The notes under the pieces are model-generated. The model saw only the letters and a list, made by a program, of their open reading frames with translations, was not told where the DNA came from and did no database searches. Below are positions 32,364 to 39,787 of a stretch of 64,000 nucleotides of DNA, piece after piece. Source of the DNA: Streptomyces griseoloalbus. GTDB taxonomy: Bacteria; Actinomycetota; Actinomycetes; Streptomycetales; Streptomycetaceae. The stretch spans positions 124,001 to 188,000 of the forward strand of contig BMUD01000014.1 in assembly GCA_014650015.1 (NCBI GenBank), written 5' to 3'. Made by a program: the position numbers and the translations under genes. The stretch's first letter is position 1; each line of letters starts with the position of its first letter.

Positions 32364-33524
32364 TCAAGCACGCTTGAGGTCAAGCTCCTGCCGGCCGAGG
32401 GCGAGGGAGACGGCCGTCAGGGCGCTGTTGAAGGAGACCTCCGAGAGCACGCCCGGGGCGGCGATCTGGTCACCGGCGAGATAGACGCCGTCGCCGCGGT
32501 CGACGGCGGGTCGGTCGCGCCAGCTGGTGCCGGGCAGGTCCACGGCGCCGGTACGGCCGTCCGAGACCGCGTCGCGCCGCCAGGTGACCCGGCGCCGCCA
32601 GCCGTCGAAGGCCAGGTCCAGCAGCTCCTGCGCGCGGGCGACGCCGTCCGCCTTGGACTCGTGCGGGGCGATGGGGATCTGACCCTGGATCAGCTGTTCG
32701 CCGGCCGGGGCGAGGGTGCGGTCCTGGGCGGTGAACCGTTCCAGCCAGCCCGGTGCGTCCAGGTCGGACACGGCGAACGCGTCACCGCGCCGGGTGCGTA
32801 CGGCGAGGTCGACCAGGACGGTACGGCCGCTCGGCCAGGTCAGTGAGGGGTCGTCGAGGAGGCGGCGGGCCGCGTCGAGCGAGGTGGCGACGACGACCGG
32901 GGTGTCGGTGGGCACGGTGTGGACGCGGGACAGGGTCTCCATCCGCACGCCCAGGTTCCAGGCGTGGGCGGCCATCCGGTCGATGAGCCCGCCCCAGCCG
33001 CCGCGCGGGTAGGTGGCCTCCGGGGGCAGCTTGGTGGCGCGGCGCAGGCGTTCCTGCACGAACGCGGCGGACAGGGAGCCCGGGTCGTGGTGGAACAGCG
33101 CGACGGCGGCGTAGTGGGCGGCGGCTCGCGCGCCCTCCTCGCCGGCGATCTCGGTGGCCCAGGTGAGGAAGTCGGTGTCGACGGGTGCCTCGGCGCTGCC
33201 GCGGCGCAGCAGCTTCAGCAGGGCGAAGGGCGGGGTGCGGCGCAGTGCGCCCCGGTGGCGGAGCCGCAGCCGGGCCGCCTCCAGGGGTGGGATCGGGGCG
33301 AGGGGGCCGATGAGGCCGCGCTGCCGGAGCCAGGTCCAGTGCGGGCCGCCGTTGTAGAGGGCGTGCGGTCCGTCGTTCGTGCGGTACGGGCCCTCGGCGG
33401 TGCGGGCGCGACCGCCCAGGGTGTGGTGGGCCTCGTGGACGGTGACCTTGGCCCCCGCCTCGGCCGCGGTGATGGCCGCGGTGAGTCCGGCGAAGCCGCC
33501 GCCGACGATGGTGATGTGGTGCAT
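32364..33524 (-). CDS. FAD-dependent amine-oxidase/phytoene-desaturase-like oxidoreductase
   Basis: The 386-residue product starts at ATG 33524, after AAGGGAGACCC. ITIVGGGFAGLTAAITAAEA (residues 4-23) is the dinucleotide-binding GxGxxG motif and HEAHHTLGGRARTAEGPYRT follows as the second FAD motif. The C-terminal GVYLAGDQIAAPGVLSEVSF is the third FAD-contact region. This is the NAD(P)-binding Rossmann-like amine-oxidase superfamily that includes protoporphyrinogen oxidase and carotenoid desaturases. The substrate is not predictable. It may be co-transcribed with the quinone oxidoreductase downstream. Confidence 0.87.
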   Translation of the reverse strand: MHHITIVGGGFAGLTAAITAAEAGAKVTVHEAHHTLGGRARTAEGPYRTNDGPHALYNGGPHWTWLRQRGLIGPLAPIPPLEAARLRLRHRGALRRTPPFALLKLLRRGSAEAPVDTDFLTWATEIAGEEGARAAAHYAAVALFHHDPGSLSAAFVQERLRRATKLPPEATYPRGGWGGLIDRMAAHAWNLGVRMETLSRVHTVPTDTPVVVATSLDAARRLLDDPSLTWPSGRTVLVDLAVRTRRGDAFAVSDLDAPGWLERFTAQDRTLAPAGEQLIQGQIPIAPHESKADGVARAQELLDLAFDGWRRRVTWRRDAVSDGRTGAVDLPGTSWRDRPAVDRGDGVYLAGDQIAAPGVLSEVSFNSALTAVSLALGRQELDLKRA

Positions 33525-33656
33525 GGCTGGGTCTCCCTTGGTCGGGGTCGCCTTCCGGCTGTGTGAAGAGGACGGGGCGAGGGCGCCGGAATGTGACATG
33601 CGCGGGCGTTTTCGCAGGCCGGGGGGATTGTCAGTGGTGGGGTGCAGCATGGGGTC

Positions 33657-34334
33657 ATGGCGAGGAGAGCGGTGGGCGGTCCGGGAGTGAGGGGGGCGCG
33701 GCGCCCGGAGCTGCGGTTGCCCGCGCTGGAGCGCTACGAGGGGGGTGAGCTGGAGCCGGACGGGGACTACGACGGGCTGGAGTTCCGGGAGGCGGACTTC
33801 GCCGGGCAGGACGGCGGCGGGGCGCGTTTCATGGACTGCGCGCTGACGGGGTGCGCGCTGGACGAGACGCGGCTGTCCCGTGCGCGGGTGCTGGACTCGG
33901 TCCTCGCCGGTGTCCGGGGGGTGGGCACGGAGTTGTCGGGGGCGACCCTGCGTGATGTCGAGCTGACCGACGCGCGTCTCGGGGGGACGCAGTTGCACGG
34001 GGCGGTGCTGGAGCGGGTGCTGATCCGCGGCGGAAAGATCGACTTCCTGAATCTTCGCTCGGCCCGGCTCAAGGACGTCGTCTTCGAGGGCTGTGTGCTG
34101 GTCGAGCCGGACTTCGGCGGGGCGCGGCTGGAGCGCGTGGAGTTCGTGGACTGCGCGCTGAAGGGCGCGGACCTGACCGGGGCCACGCTCAGGGACGTGG
34201 ACCTGCGCGGGGCCGCGTCGCTGGAGATCGCCAGGGGGGTGGACCGGCTGTCGGGGGCGGTGATCAGCACGGGGCAACTGCTGGAGCTGGCGCCGGTGCT
34301 GGCGGGGGAGCTGGGCATCCGGGTGGAGGGGTGA
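33657..34334 (+). CDS. Pentapeptide-repeat protein
   Basis: The 225-residue product starts at ATG 33657. Repeats of the A(D/N)LxX type form most of it: DGLEFREADFAGQDGGGARF, MDCALTGCALDETRLSRARV, LRDVELTDARLGGTQLHGAV, and ERVEFVDCALKGADLTGATL with LRDVDLRGAA. They predict a right-handed quadrilateral beta-helix of about 150 residues. Some members mimic DNA and protect gyrase from quinolones, but most have no known role. The short Arg-rich start and the helical C-terminus (GQLLELAPVLAGELGI) flank the helix. Confidence 0.85.
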   Translation: MARRAVGGPGVRGARRPELRLPALERYEGGELEPDGDYDGLEFREADFAGQDGGGARFMDCALTGCALDETRLSRARVLDSVLAGVRGVGTELSGATLRDVELTDARLGGTQLHGAVLERVLIRGGKIDFLNLRSARLKDVVFEGCVLVEPDFGGARLERVEFVDCALKGADLTGATLRDVDLRGAASLEIARGVDRLSGAVISTGQLLELAPVLAGELGIRVEG

Positions 34335-34377
34335 GAGGGCTCGGGCGGACGGAATCCGGCATTCGGCATCCGGGGTC

Positions 34378-34606
34378 CTAGTTCTCGTACCAGCCCCCCG
34401 CGCCGGCCCCTTCGGACGGTTCGAAGGACTGGTGCAGTGCTATGAGGGCGTTGACGAGACGGGGGTCGACGTCGGCCGTCCGCGTCCGGTAGTCCTCGGC
34501 CACCGCACGGAGGACGAGGTGTGCCCGGCCCGAGTCGTCCCTCCGGATGACACGCCGGGGCGGACGGATCCCGCCGTCGCCCTCGCCCAGGAGGCTGGTC
34601 CGTCAC
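34378..34606 (-). pseudogene. Small gene with an apparent one-base frameshift near its start
   Basis: From a TAG at 34378-34380 an open frame extends leftward in sense with protein-like sequence: GIRPPRRVIRRDDSGRAHLV, LRAVAEDYRTRTADVDPRLV and NALIALHQSFEPSEGAGAGG. It lacks an ATG or GTG; the frame closes at TGA 34603-34605. A GTG at 34606 opens the adjacent frame (MTDQ). Removing one C within CAGCCTCC would join them as MTDQLLGEGDGGIRPPRR, suggesting a recent one-base insertion or a sequencing error. The family is unknown; the intact product would be about 75 residues. Confidence 0.55.
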
Positions 34607-34735
34607 GGACGACGGCCGGAGGGGACACTTGGTGGTTCATCCCGTAGGGCACGGGCCCGCCCCGCAGCCACGTTCTCCCTTTCCCCGTGCCGCCACTGCC
34701 GGGGACGATGCTCTCATCGCGGTGATCGAGGGCCG

Positions 34736-35236
34736 TCAGGGGATCCTCGGGAAGCGGGCCTGGAGGTTCCAGATCGCCGGGTTCTCGCCGAGGTCCTCGT
34801 GCAGGTCGGTCAGGTCGGCGAGGAGGTCGTGCAGGAAGTCGCGGGACTCGCGGCGGAGTTCGGCGTGGGAGAAGGCCAGCGGGGGCTCGGCTGCCGGCAG
34901 CCACTCCGCCTCGATGTCCACCCAGCCGAAGCGGCGCTCGAACAGCAGGCGGTCGGTGGACTCGGTGAAGTCCAGTTCGGCCCGCTGGGGGCGGGAGGCG
35001 CGGGAGCCCGCCGGGTCCCGGTCGATCCGCTCCACGATGTCGCACAGCGCCCACGCGAAGTCGAGCACCGGCACCCATCCCCAGGCCGTGGACACCTCAC
35101 GGTCCGACTCGGTGTCGGCGAGGTAGACGTCACCGCAGAACAGATCGTGCCGCAGGGCGCGGACGTCCGCGCGGCGGTAGTCGGTCTGCGGGGGGTCGGG
35201 GAAGCGGTTGGAGAGGGCGTAGCCGATGTCGAGCAC
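34736..35236 (-). CDS. Hypothetical protein (DUF7878-like), divergent from the M1 peptidase
   Basis: From GTG 35236 the product is 166 residues. ITPVLDIGYALSNRFP at the front gives the start codon, then RADVRALRHDLFCGDVYLAD, STAWGWVPVLDFAWALCDIV, ELDFTESTDRLLFERRFGWV and EAELRRESRDFLHDLLADLT. The pattern looks like the small immunity-type DUF7878 proteins, but I am not certain of the assignment. There is no signal peptide. No clear ribosome site precedes the GTG; longer starts run into the peptidase promoter and are unlikely. Confidence 0.65.
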   Translation of the reverse strand: MLDIGYALSNRFPDPPQTDYRRADVRALRHDLFCGDVYLADTESDREVSTAWGWVPVLDFAWALCDIVERIDRDPAGSRASRPQRAELDFTESTDRLLFERRFGWVDIEAEWLPAAEPPLAFSHAELRRESRDFLHDLLADLTDLHEDLGENPAIWNLQARFPRIP

Positions 35237-35345
35237 GGGTGTGATGGTGTCACGCCGGAAAACCCCGGCAGACCCGGCGTCGGGCGGTCGGGGTCCGGTG
35301 CGCGCCCCCGCCCGGGGCCGGTGTGCGGCTGCGTAGGATCGCGGC

Positions 35346-36773
35346 GTGCGCCTTCGCCGGCCCCCTCGCGCCCTTTCCCTGACCGCCGCCGTGCTGCTCA
35401 CGGTGTCGGTGGCCGCGTGCGGGGAGGGTTCCCGTGCCTCCGCCGGGCGGTCAGGCGTGGGGGACCGGTACTTCCCGAAGGCCGGCAACGAGGGCTACGA
35501 CGTCCTCCGCTACGCCCTCGACCTCGGCTACGACCCCGGCGCCCACCACCTCACGGGCACCGCGACGATCACCGCCCGGGCGACACGGGATCTCTCCGCG
35601 CTGAACCTCGACCTCGAGGGCCTGGACGTCGAGACGGTCACCGTCGACGGCGCGACCGCCCGCTGGAGTCGCGCCGGACAGGAGCTGACCGTCCGTCCGC
35701 GTGACGCACTCCGCCGGGACGCGGGTTTCCGCGTCACCGTCCGCTACTCCGGCGCCCCGGTGACCGTCACCGACCCGGACGGTTCCGAGGAGGGCTGGCT
35801 GCGCACCGCCGACGGGGCGCTGGCGCTGGGGGAGCCGGCGGGGTCGATGGCGTGGTTCCCGGGCAACCACCACCCCTCCGACAAGGCGACGTACGGCCTC
35901 GCGGTGACCGTGCCGAAGGGGCTGCGGGCGGTGTCCAACGGAGAGCCGGCCGGTGAGGAGACGAAGGGGGACCGTACGACGTACCGGTGGCGCGTCGGCG
36001 AGCCGATGGCGACCTACCTCGCGACCCTCGCCATCGGCCGGTACGACATCGGCCGCGCGACGACCGCGGGCGGGCTGCCGGTGTACACGGCCGTCGACCC
36101 CGAGCAGGCGGAGGCGAGCCGTGCGGTCCTGGCCCGGATCCCCGAGGTCGTGGCGTGGGCGGAGCGGACCTTCGGCCCGTACCCCTTCTCCTCCGCGGGC
36201 GCGATCGTCGACCGTCCCGGGGACGCCGGATACGCCCTGGAGACCCAGAACCGCCCCGTCTTCCCCGGCGCCCCCGGCATCGGGCTGCTCGTCCACGAGA
36301 TCGCCCACCAGTGGTACGGCAACTCCGTCACGCCGCGGACCTGGCGGGACATGTGGCTCAACGAGGCCTTCGCGACGTACGCGGAGTGGCTGTGGAACGA
36401 GGAGCACGGCGGCGACACCGCGCAGCGGACCTTCGACGCGCTGTACGCCGGCGAGTACTTTCCGGCCGCGGAGTCGAACGAGGCGCTCTGGTCGTTCCCG
36501 CCGGCCGATCCGCCGGACGCGGCGCACATCTCCGGCGTCCCCGTGTACTGGCGGGGCGCGATGGTCCTGCACCGGATCCGGCAGACGGTCGGCGACACCG
36601 CCTTCTCCGCCCTGCTGCGCGGGTGGGCGCAGGAGCACCGTCACGGCACCGCGGACACCGGCGACTTCACGGCCTACGTGGAGAAGTCGGCGCCGGACGA
36701 GGACTTCGGCGCGGTCTGGGAGGACTGGCTGTACGGGGAGGGCAAGCCGCGGCGGCCCCGAGCCGGGCCGTGA
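35346..36773 (+). CDS. M1-family zinc metallopeptidase, lipoprotein
   Basis: The 475-residue product has a lipoprotein signal (ALSLTAAVLLTVSVAACGEG, Cys near 25). The N-terminal beta domain (YALDLGYDPGAHHLTGTATI) is that of M1 aminopeptidases. The gluzincin site is HEIAHQWYGNSVTPRTWRDM with the third zinc ligand in WLNEAFATYAEWL. The usual GxMEN substrate motif appears only as ALETQNRP, so specificity may differ. TAGGAT lies six bases before the GTG start, implying a leaderless mRNA. It probably trims extracellular peptides. Confidence 0.92.
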   Translation: MRLRRPPRALSLTAAVLLTVSVAACGEGSRASAGRSGVGDRYFPKAGNEGYDVLRYALDLGYDPGAHHLTGTATITARATRDLSALNLDLEGLDVETVTVDGATARWSRAGQELTVRPRDALRRDAGFRVTVRYSGAPVTVTDPDGSEEGWLRTADGALALGEPAGSMAWFPGNHHPSDKATYGLAVTVPKGLRAVSNGEPAGEETKGDRTTYRWRVGEPMATYLATLAIGRYDIGRATTAGGLPVYTAVDPEQAEASRAVLARIPEVVAWAERTFGPYPFSSAGAIVDRPGDAGYALETQNRPVFPGAPGIGLLVHEIAHQWYGNSVTPRTWRDMWLNEAFATYAEWLWNEEHGGDTAQRTFDALYAGEYFPAAESNEALWSFPPADPPDAAHISGVPVYWRGAMVLHRIRQTVGDTAFSALLRGWAQEHRHGTADTGDFTAYVEKSAPDEDFGAVWEDWLYGEGKPRRPRAGP

Positions 36774-36843
36774 GTCCGGGCCGTGAGTCCGGGCCCTGGG
36801 TCTTGGGTCCGGGCCCCGGGCCCTGCGCCGGGCCTGCGCGCGC

Positions 36844-36887
36844 CGGAGCCCCCGGCCTGCCTGGCCTACGGCCGGCCGGGGGCTCCG
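36844..36887. terminator. Terminator between convergent M1 peptidase and terD
   Basis: CGGAGCCCCCGGCC (36844-36857) and GGCCGGGGGCTCCG (36874-36887) form a perfect 14-bp stem. Confidence 0.85.
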
Positions 36888-36906
36888 ATGCGGATGCGGG
36901 TGTCCG

Positions 36907-37482
36907 TCAGACGCTGACGCCGAAGTCCTGGGCGATGCCCACGAGGCCCGAGGCGTAGCCCTGGCCGACCGCGCGGAACTTCCACTCCGCGCCGTTGCGG
37001 TACAGCTCGCCGAAGACCATGGCGGTCTCGGTGGCCGCGTCCTCCGACAGGTCGTAGCGCGCGATCTCGGCGCCGCCGGCCTGGTTGACGATGCGGATGT
37101 AGGCGTTGCGCACCTGGCCGAAGTTCTGGCTGCGGTTCTCGGCGTCGTAGATCGACACCGGGAAGACGATCTTGTCGATGTCGGCCGGGAGGGCGGCGAG
37201 GTTGACGTTGATCGCCTCGTCGTCGCCGGCGCCCTCACCGGTGCGGTTGTCACCCGTGTGGACGATGGTGTTGTCCGGCGTCTGCTTGTTGTTGAAGAAC
37301 ACGAAGTGGCCGTCCGAGTAGACCCTGCCCTGCGTGTTGACCGCGATCGCCGAGGCGTCGAGGTCGAAGTCCGTGCCGGTGGTGGTGCGGACGTCCCAGC
37401 CGAGGCCCACGGTGACAGCGGTCAGGCCCGGAGCCTCCTTGGTGAGCGAGACGTTGCCACCCTTGGACAGGCTTACAGCCAT
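36907..37482 (-). CDS. terD: TerD-family calcium-binding stress protein
   Basis: The 191-residue product is a full TerD domain: [80 protein letters not shown] and [20 protein letters not shown]. The acidic clusters DFDLDAS and GDDE bind calcium. In Streptomyces TerD proteins influence tellurite tolerance, calcium response and differentiation. It is preceded by GGAAGGGACTCC and forms a single-gene unit. Confidence 0.93.
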   Translation of the reverse strand: MAVSLSKGGNVSLTKEAPGLTAVTVGLGWDVRTTTGTDFDLDASAIAVNTQGRVYSDGHFVFFNNKQTPDNTIVHTGDNRTGEGAGDDEAINVNLAALPADIDKIVFPVSIYDAENRSQNFGQVRNAYIRIVNQAGGAEIARYDLSEDAATETAMVFGELYRNGAEWKFRAVGQGYASGLVGIAQDFGVSV

Positions 37483-37634
37483 TGTTGGGAGTCCCTTCCC
37501 TCGTTTACGTACGGCTAGAAGCTACAGCTACCCCCTTTAACGTGGAGAGGGGTACGCGAGGTTCCAGGTCTCTTTACTTTCTTTACCCGAGATCCGGGAT
37601 ATTGGGATGACGTGGACCGGTCAGGGGCGGGAAC

Positions 37635-38072
37635 ATGTACGGCATGTCCGGTCCCTATCCCATCCGCGGCTCCGTCTCCCTGCCCGAGGCCGAGCTCATG
37701 TGGCGTTTCTCGCGGTCGTCCGGGCCCGGCGGACAACACGTGAACACCAGCGACTCCCAGGTCGAGCTGCGCTTCGACCTCGCCCGCACCGAGGCGCTGC
37801 CCGAGGTGTGGAAACAGCGGGCGCTCGAGCGGCTGGCCGGGCGGCTGACCGGCGGGGTCGTCACGGTCCGCGCCTCCGAGCACCGCTCGCAGTGGCGCAA
37901 CCGCGAGACCGCCGCCGTACGCCTCGCGGCGCTGCTCGCCGAGGCCACCGCGCCCCCGCCCAGGCCCCGCAGGCCGACCCGCATCCCGCGCGGCATCAAC
38001 GAACGCCGGCTGCGGGAGAAGAAGCAGCGCTCCGAGACGAAGCGGGGGCGCTCCGCGCGGGACTGGGGGTGA
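37635..38072 (+). CDS. arfB: Alternative ribosome-rescue hydrolase ArfB
   Basis: The 145-residue product has the catalytic GGQ motif in RFSRSSGPGGQHVNTSDSQV (about residues 25-44) and a basic C-terminal tail (INERRLREKKQRSETKRGRS) that enters the empty mRNA channel of stalled ribosomes. This is the ArfB (YaeJ/ICT1) family of peptidyl-tRNA hydrolases that free ribosomes stalled on non-stop mRNA. Either ATG 37635 or 37644 can start it. A 34-base tandem repeat begins inside the stop codon region. Confidence 0.92.
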   Translation: MYGMSGPYPIRGSVSLPEAELMWRFSRSSGPGGQHVNTSDSQVELRFDLARTEALPEVWKQRALERLAGRLTGGVVTVRASEHRSQWRNRETAAVRLAALLAEATAPPPRPRRPTRIPRGINERRLREKKQRSETKRGRSARDWG

Positions 38073-38305
38073 GCGGGGCGCGACGCGCGTACCGGACTGA
38101 CGGTGAGCGGGGCGCGACGCCCGTACCGGACTGACGGTGAGCGGGGCGCGACGCGCGTACCGGACTGACGATGAGCGGGGCGCTACGTCTGTACCGGACT
38201 GACGGTGAGCTGTGTGCGACGCGCGTACCGGACTGACGGTGAGCTGTGTGCGACGCCCGTACCGGATTGACCGTGAGCTGGGCGCGACGCCGCGCGGGAC
38301 TGGGG
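38069..38305. repeat. 34-base tandem repeat array after arfB
   Basis: Six complete 34-base units start at 38069, 38103, 38137, 38171, 38205 and 38239, and a diverged seventh starts at 38273. Each begins GTGAGCNGNGNGCGACG (ATGAGC in unit 4) and ends GTACCGGACTGACG. Units 1 and 3 are identical; later units carry shared changes (AGCTGTGTG in units 5 and 6). The start coincides with the arfB stop. Confidence 0.95.
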
Positions 38306-38336
38306 TGAGGGGTGAGCGGGCGCGACGCCCGCGGGC

Positions 38337-38810
38337 TCAGCCCAGGTCCAGTACGCCCACCGTCTCGCCCTCGACGACCTCGCCGGTCTCGCGGAAGCCC
38401 AGGCCGAGGTAGAAGCCCTCGGGGCCGTGGTCGCCCGGTTCCCAGGTGACGTGGAACTCGGTCGCGCCCCGGCGGCGGAGTTCCTCGGCCACCGACTCCA
38501 CGGCGAACCGGCCGTATCCCTTCCCCTGCTCCTCCGCCGCGATGTTCAGGCGCCACAGACCGGAGCGGACGACGCTGCCGCCGTCCTCGTGCCAGTCGGT
38601 GTCGAGGAAGGCCATCAAGAAGCCGACCGCGCGGTCCCCGTCCATGATCAGGCGGGGCCAGGCGACGGCGGGATGGACGTAGGCCTCGGCGAGGGAGTTC
38701 ACCACCGGCGCGACCGCGAATTCCTGCTCGGGGCGGACCCGTATACCGAGAGCGGCCTCGAGGTTCTTCGGGGTGATCTCTTCGAGGCGCGGTGCCGTGG
38801 TCATCGTCAC
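38337..38810 (-). CDS. GNAT-family N-acetyltransferase
   Basis: The 157-residue product carries the acetyl-CoA loop LWRLNIAAEEQGKGYGRFAV (motif A with QGKGYG near residue 97), the preceding beta-4 RSGLWRL and a C-terminal GFYLGLGFRETGEVVEGETV. It has no extra domain. GNAT enzymes acetylate amines of small molecules or proteins; the substrate is unknown. ATG codons three and two codons inside the GTG at 38810 are alternative starts. It is convergent with arfB across the tandem repeats. Confidence 0.88.
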   Translation of the reverse strand: MTMTTAPRLEEITPKNLEAALGIRVRPEQEFAVAPVVNSLAEAYVHPAVAWPRLIMDGDRAVGFLMAFLDTDWHEDGGSVVRSGLWRLNIAAEEQGKGYGRFAVESVAEELRRRGATEFHVTWEPGDHGPEGFYLGLGFRETGEVVEGETVGVLDLG

Positions 38811-38884
38811 CCGGGCACCTTAGGCACGTGAATTCCGTGCCGTAAAAGGGATTTCGGGTCCGGGCGGCAAACTCCGCGCCGCGT

Positions 38885-39469
38885 TCAGCCCAACTGGCGG
38901 TAACGACCCCGGAAATACGCCAGTGGACCGCCCTGAGCGCTCGGCACCCGGGCCGTCAGGACACGGCCGATCACCAGCGTGTGGTCCCCGGCCGGCACCC
39001 GCTGCTCGGTGCGGCACTCCAGGGTCGCCAGGGCGCCGCCCACCAGCGGGGCCCCGCTGTACTCGCCGCGCAGGTAGGGAATGTCCGCGAACAGCAGCCG
39101 GTCGCTGACACGGCCCTTCATCGCGAAGCGGCCCGCGATGTGCCGCTGGCTCTCGGAGAGCACGGACACCGCCCACAGCGGCTGCTCGTCGAGCAGGTCG
39201 TCCATGCGGGAGCCGTTGCGCAGGCTGACCAGCACCAGCGGCGGGTCCAGGGAGACCGACAGGAACGCGGTCGCGGTCATGCCGACGTCCTCGCCGGCCG
39301 GCGCTCCGGGGTCGTCCGGGTCCAGCGGCGGCTCCTGCGCGGTCACCAGGACCACGCCGGCGGCCAGACGGGACATGGCGGCACGGAACTCGTCGTTGCT
39401 CACCCCCTCAGCATGCCGGGCGGCGGGCGGGGCGGTGATCGCGGGCGGGGCGGCGGGAGTGTTCGGCAC
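38885..39469 (-). CDS. Flavin reductase-like protein
   Basis: The product is 194 residues from the GTG at 39469 or 172 from a GTG at 39403, where SNDEFRAAMSRLAAGVVLVT begins the conserved domain. MTATAFLSVSLDPPLVLVSL is the FMN-binding motif of flavin reductase/HpaC-like proteins, with LLADIPYLRGEYSGAPLVGG and HTLVIGRVLTARV in the C-terminal half. It should reduce FMN or FAD with NAD(P)H for a partner monooxygenase that is not encoded nearby. Confidence 0.9.
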   Translation of the reverse strand: MPNTPAAPPAITAPPAARHAEGVSNDEFRAAMSRLAAGVVLVTAQEPPLDPDDPGAPAGEDVGMTATAFLSVSLDPPLVLVSLRNGSRMDDLLDEQPLWAVSVLSESQRHIAGRFAMKGRVSDRLLFADIPYLRGEYSGAPLVGGALATLECRTEQRVPAGDHTLVIGRVLTARVPSAQGGPLAYFRGRYRQLG

Positions 39470-39640
39470 CCCGGAAACGCTAATCTCCGCTCCACGGGCA
39501 CCGCATCGGACCGCGGCCCTAGCCGGGACCTAGGACCAACGCCCGACCCGGGCGCAGGTCGTGCATAACCGCTACAAAATCTGCGTTCGGTAATCACGCG
39601 GGGAAACCGCTGAAAGACCCCGCAATTGTTCACGTTTAGC

Positions 39641-39656
39641 TGTGACTTGAGTCACA
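39641..39656. promoter_or_regulatory. BldD-type box upstream of cdgB
   Basis: TGTGACTTGAGTCACA is a perfect palindrome (TGTGACT/AGTCACA) matching the AGTGA-N-TCAC type sites of BldD. It lies about 130 bases before the cdgB start. In S. coelicolor cdgB is a BldD target. Confidence 0.75.
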
Positions 39657-39787
39657 AGAGGCGGGAATTGTTGACCCTGTGTACCGAGTGGGCAGCGCGC
39701 TGTGATTCAGTGGCGGGGAAGCTGTGCTGGGACCATACGCCGAAGAGAACCCTTGATTCGCTGCGAGGTCTCGGGGGGAGGGCGAGG

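Noticed and set aside
32364..34277. 637-codon frame as one long FAD protein
   Set aside because: Family similarity begins at ATG 33524 with a good ribosome site; the upstream part is antisense to the pentapeptide gene.
38069..38305. 34-base repeats as a CRISPR array
   Set aside because: Units are adjacent with no unique spacers and there are no cas genes; it is a simple tandem repeat.
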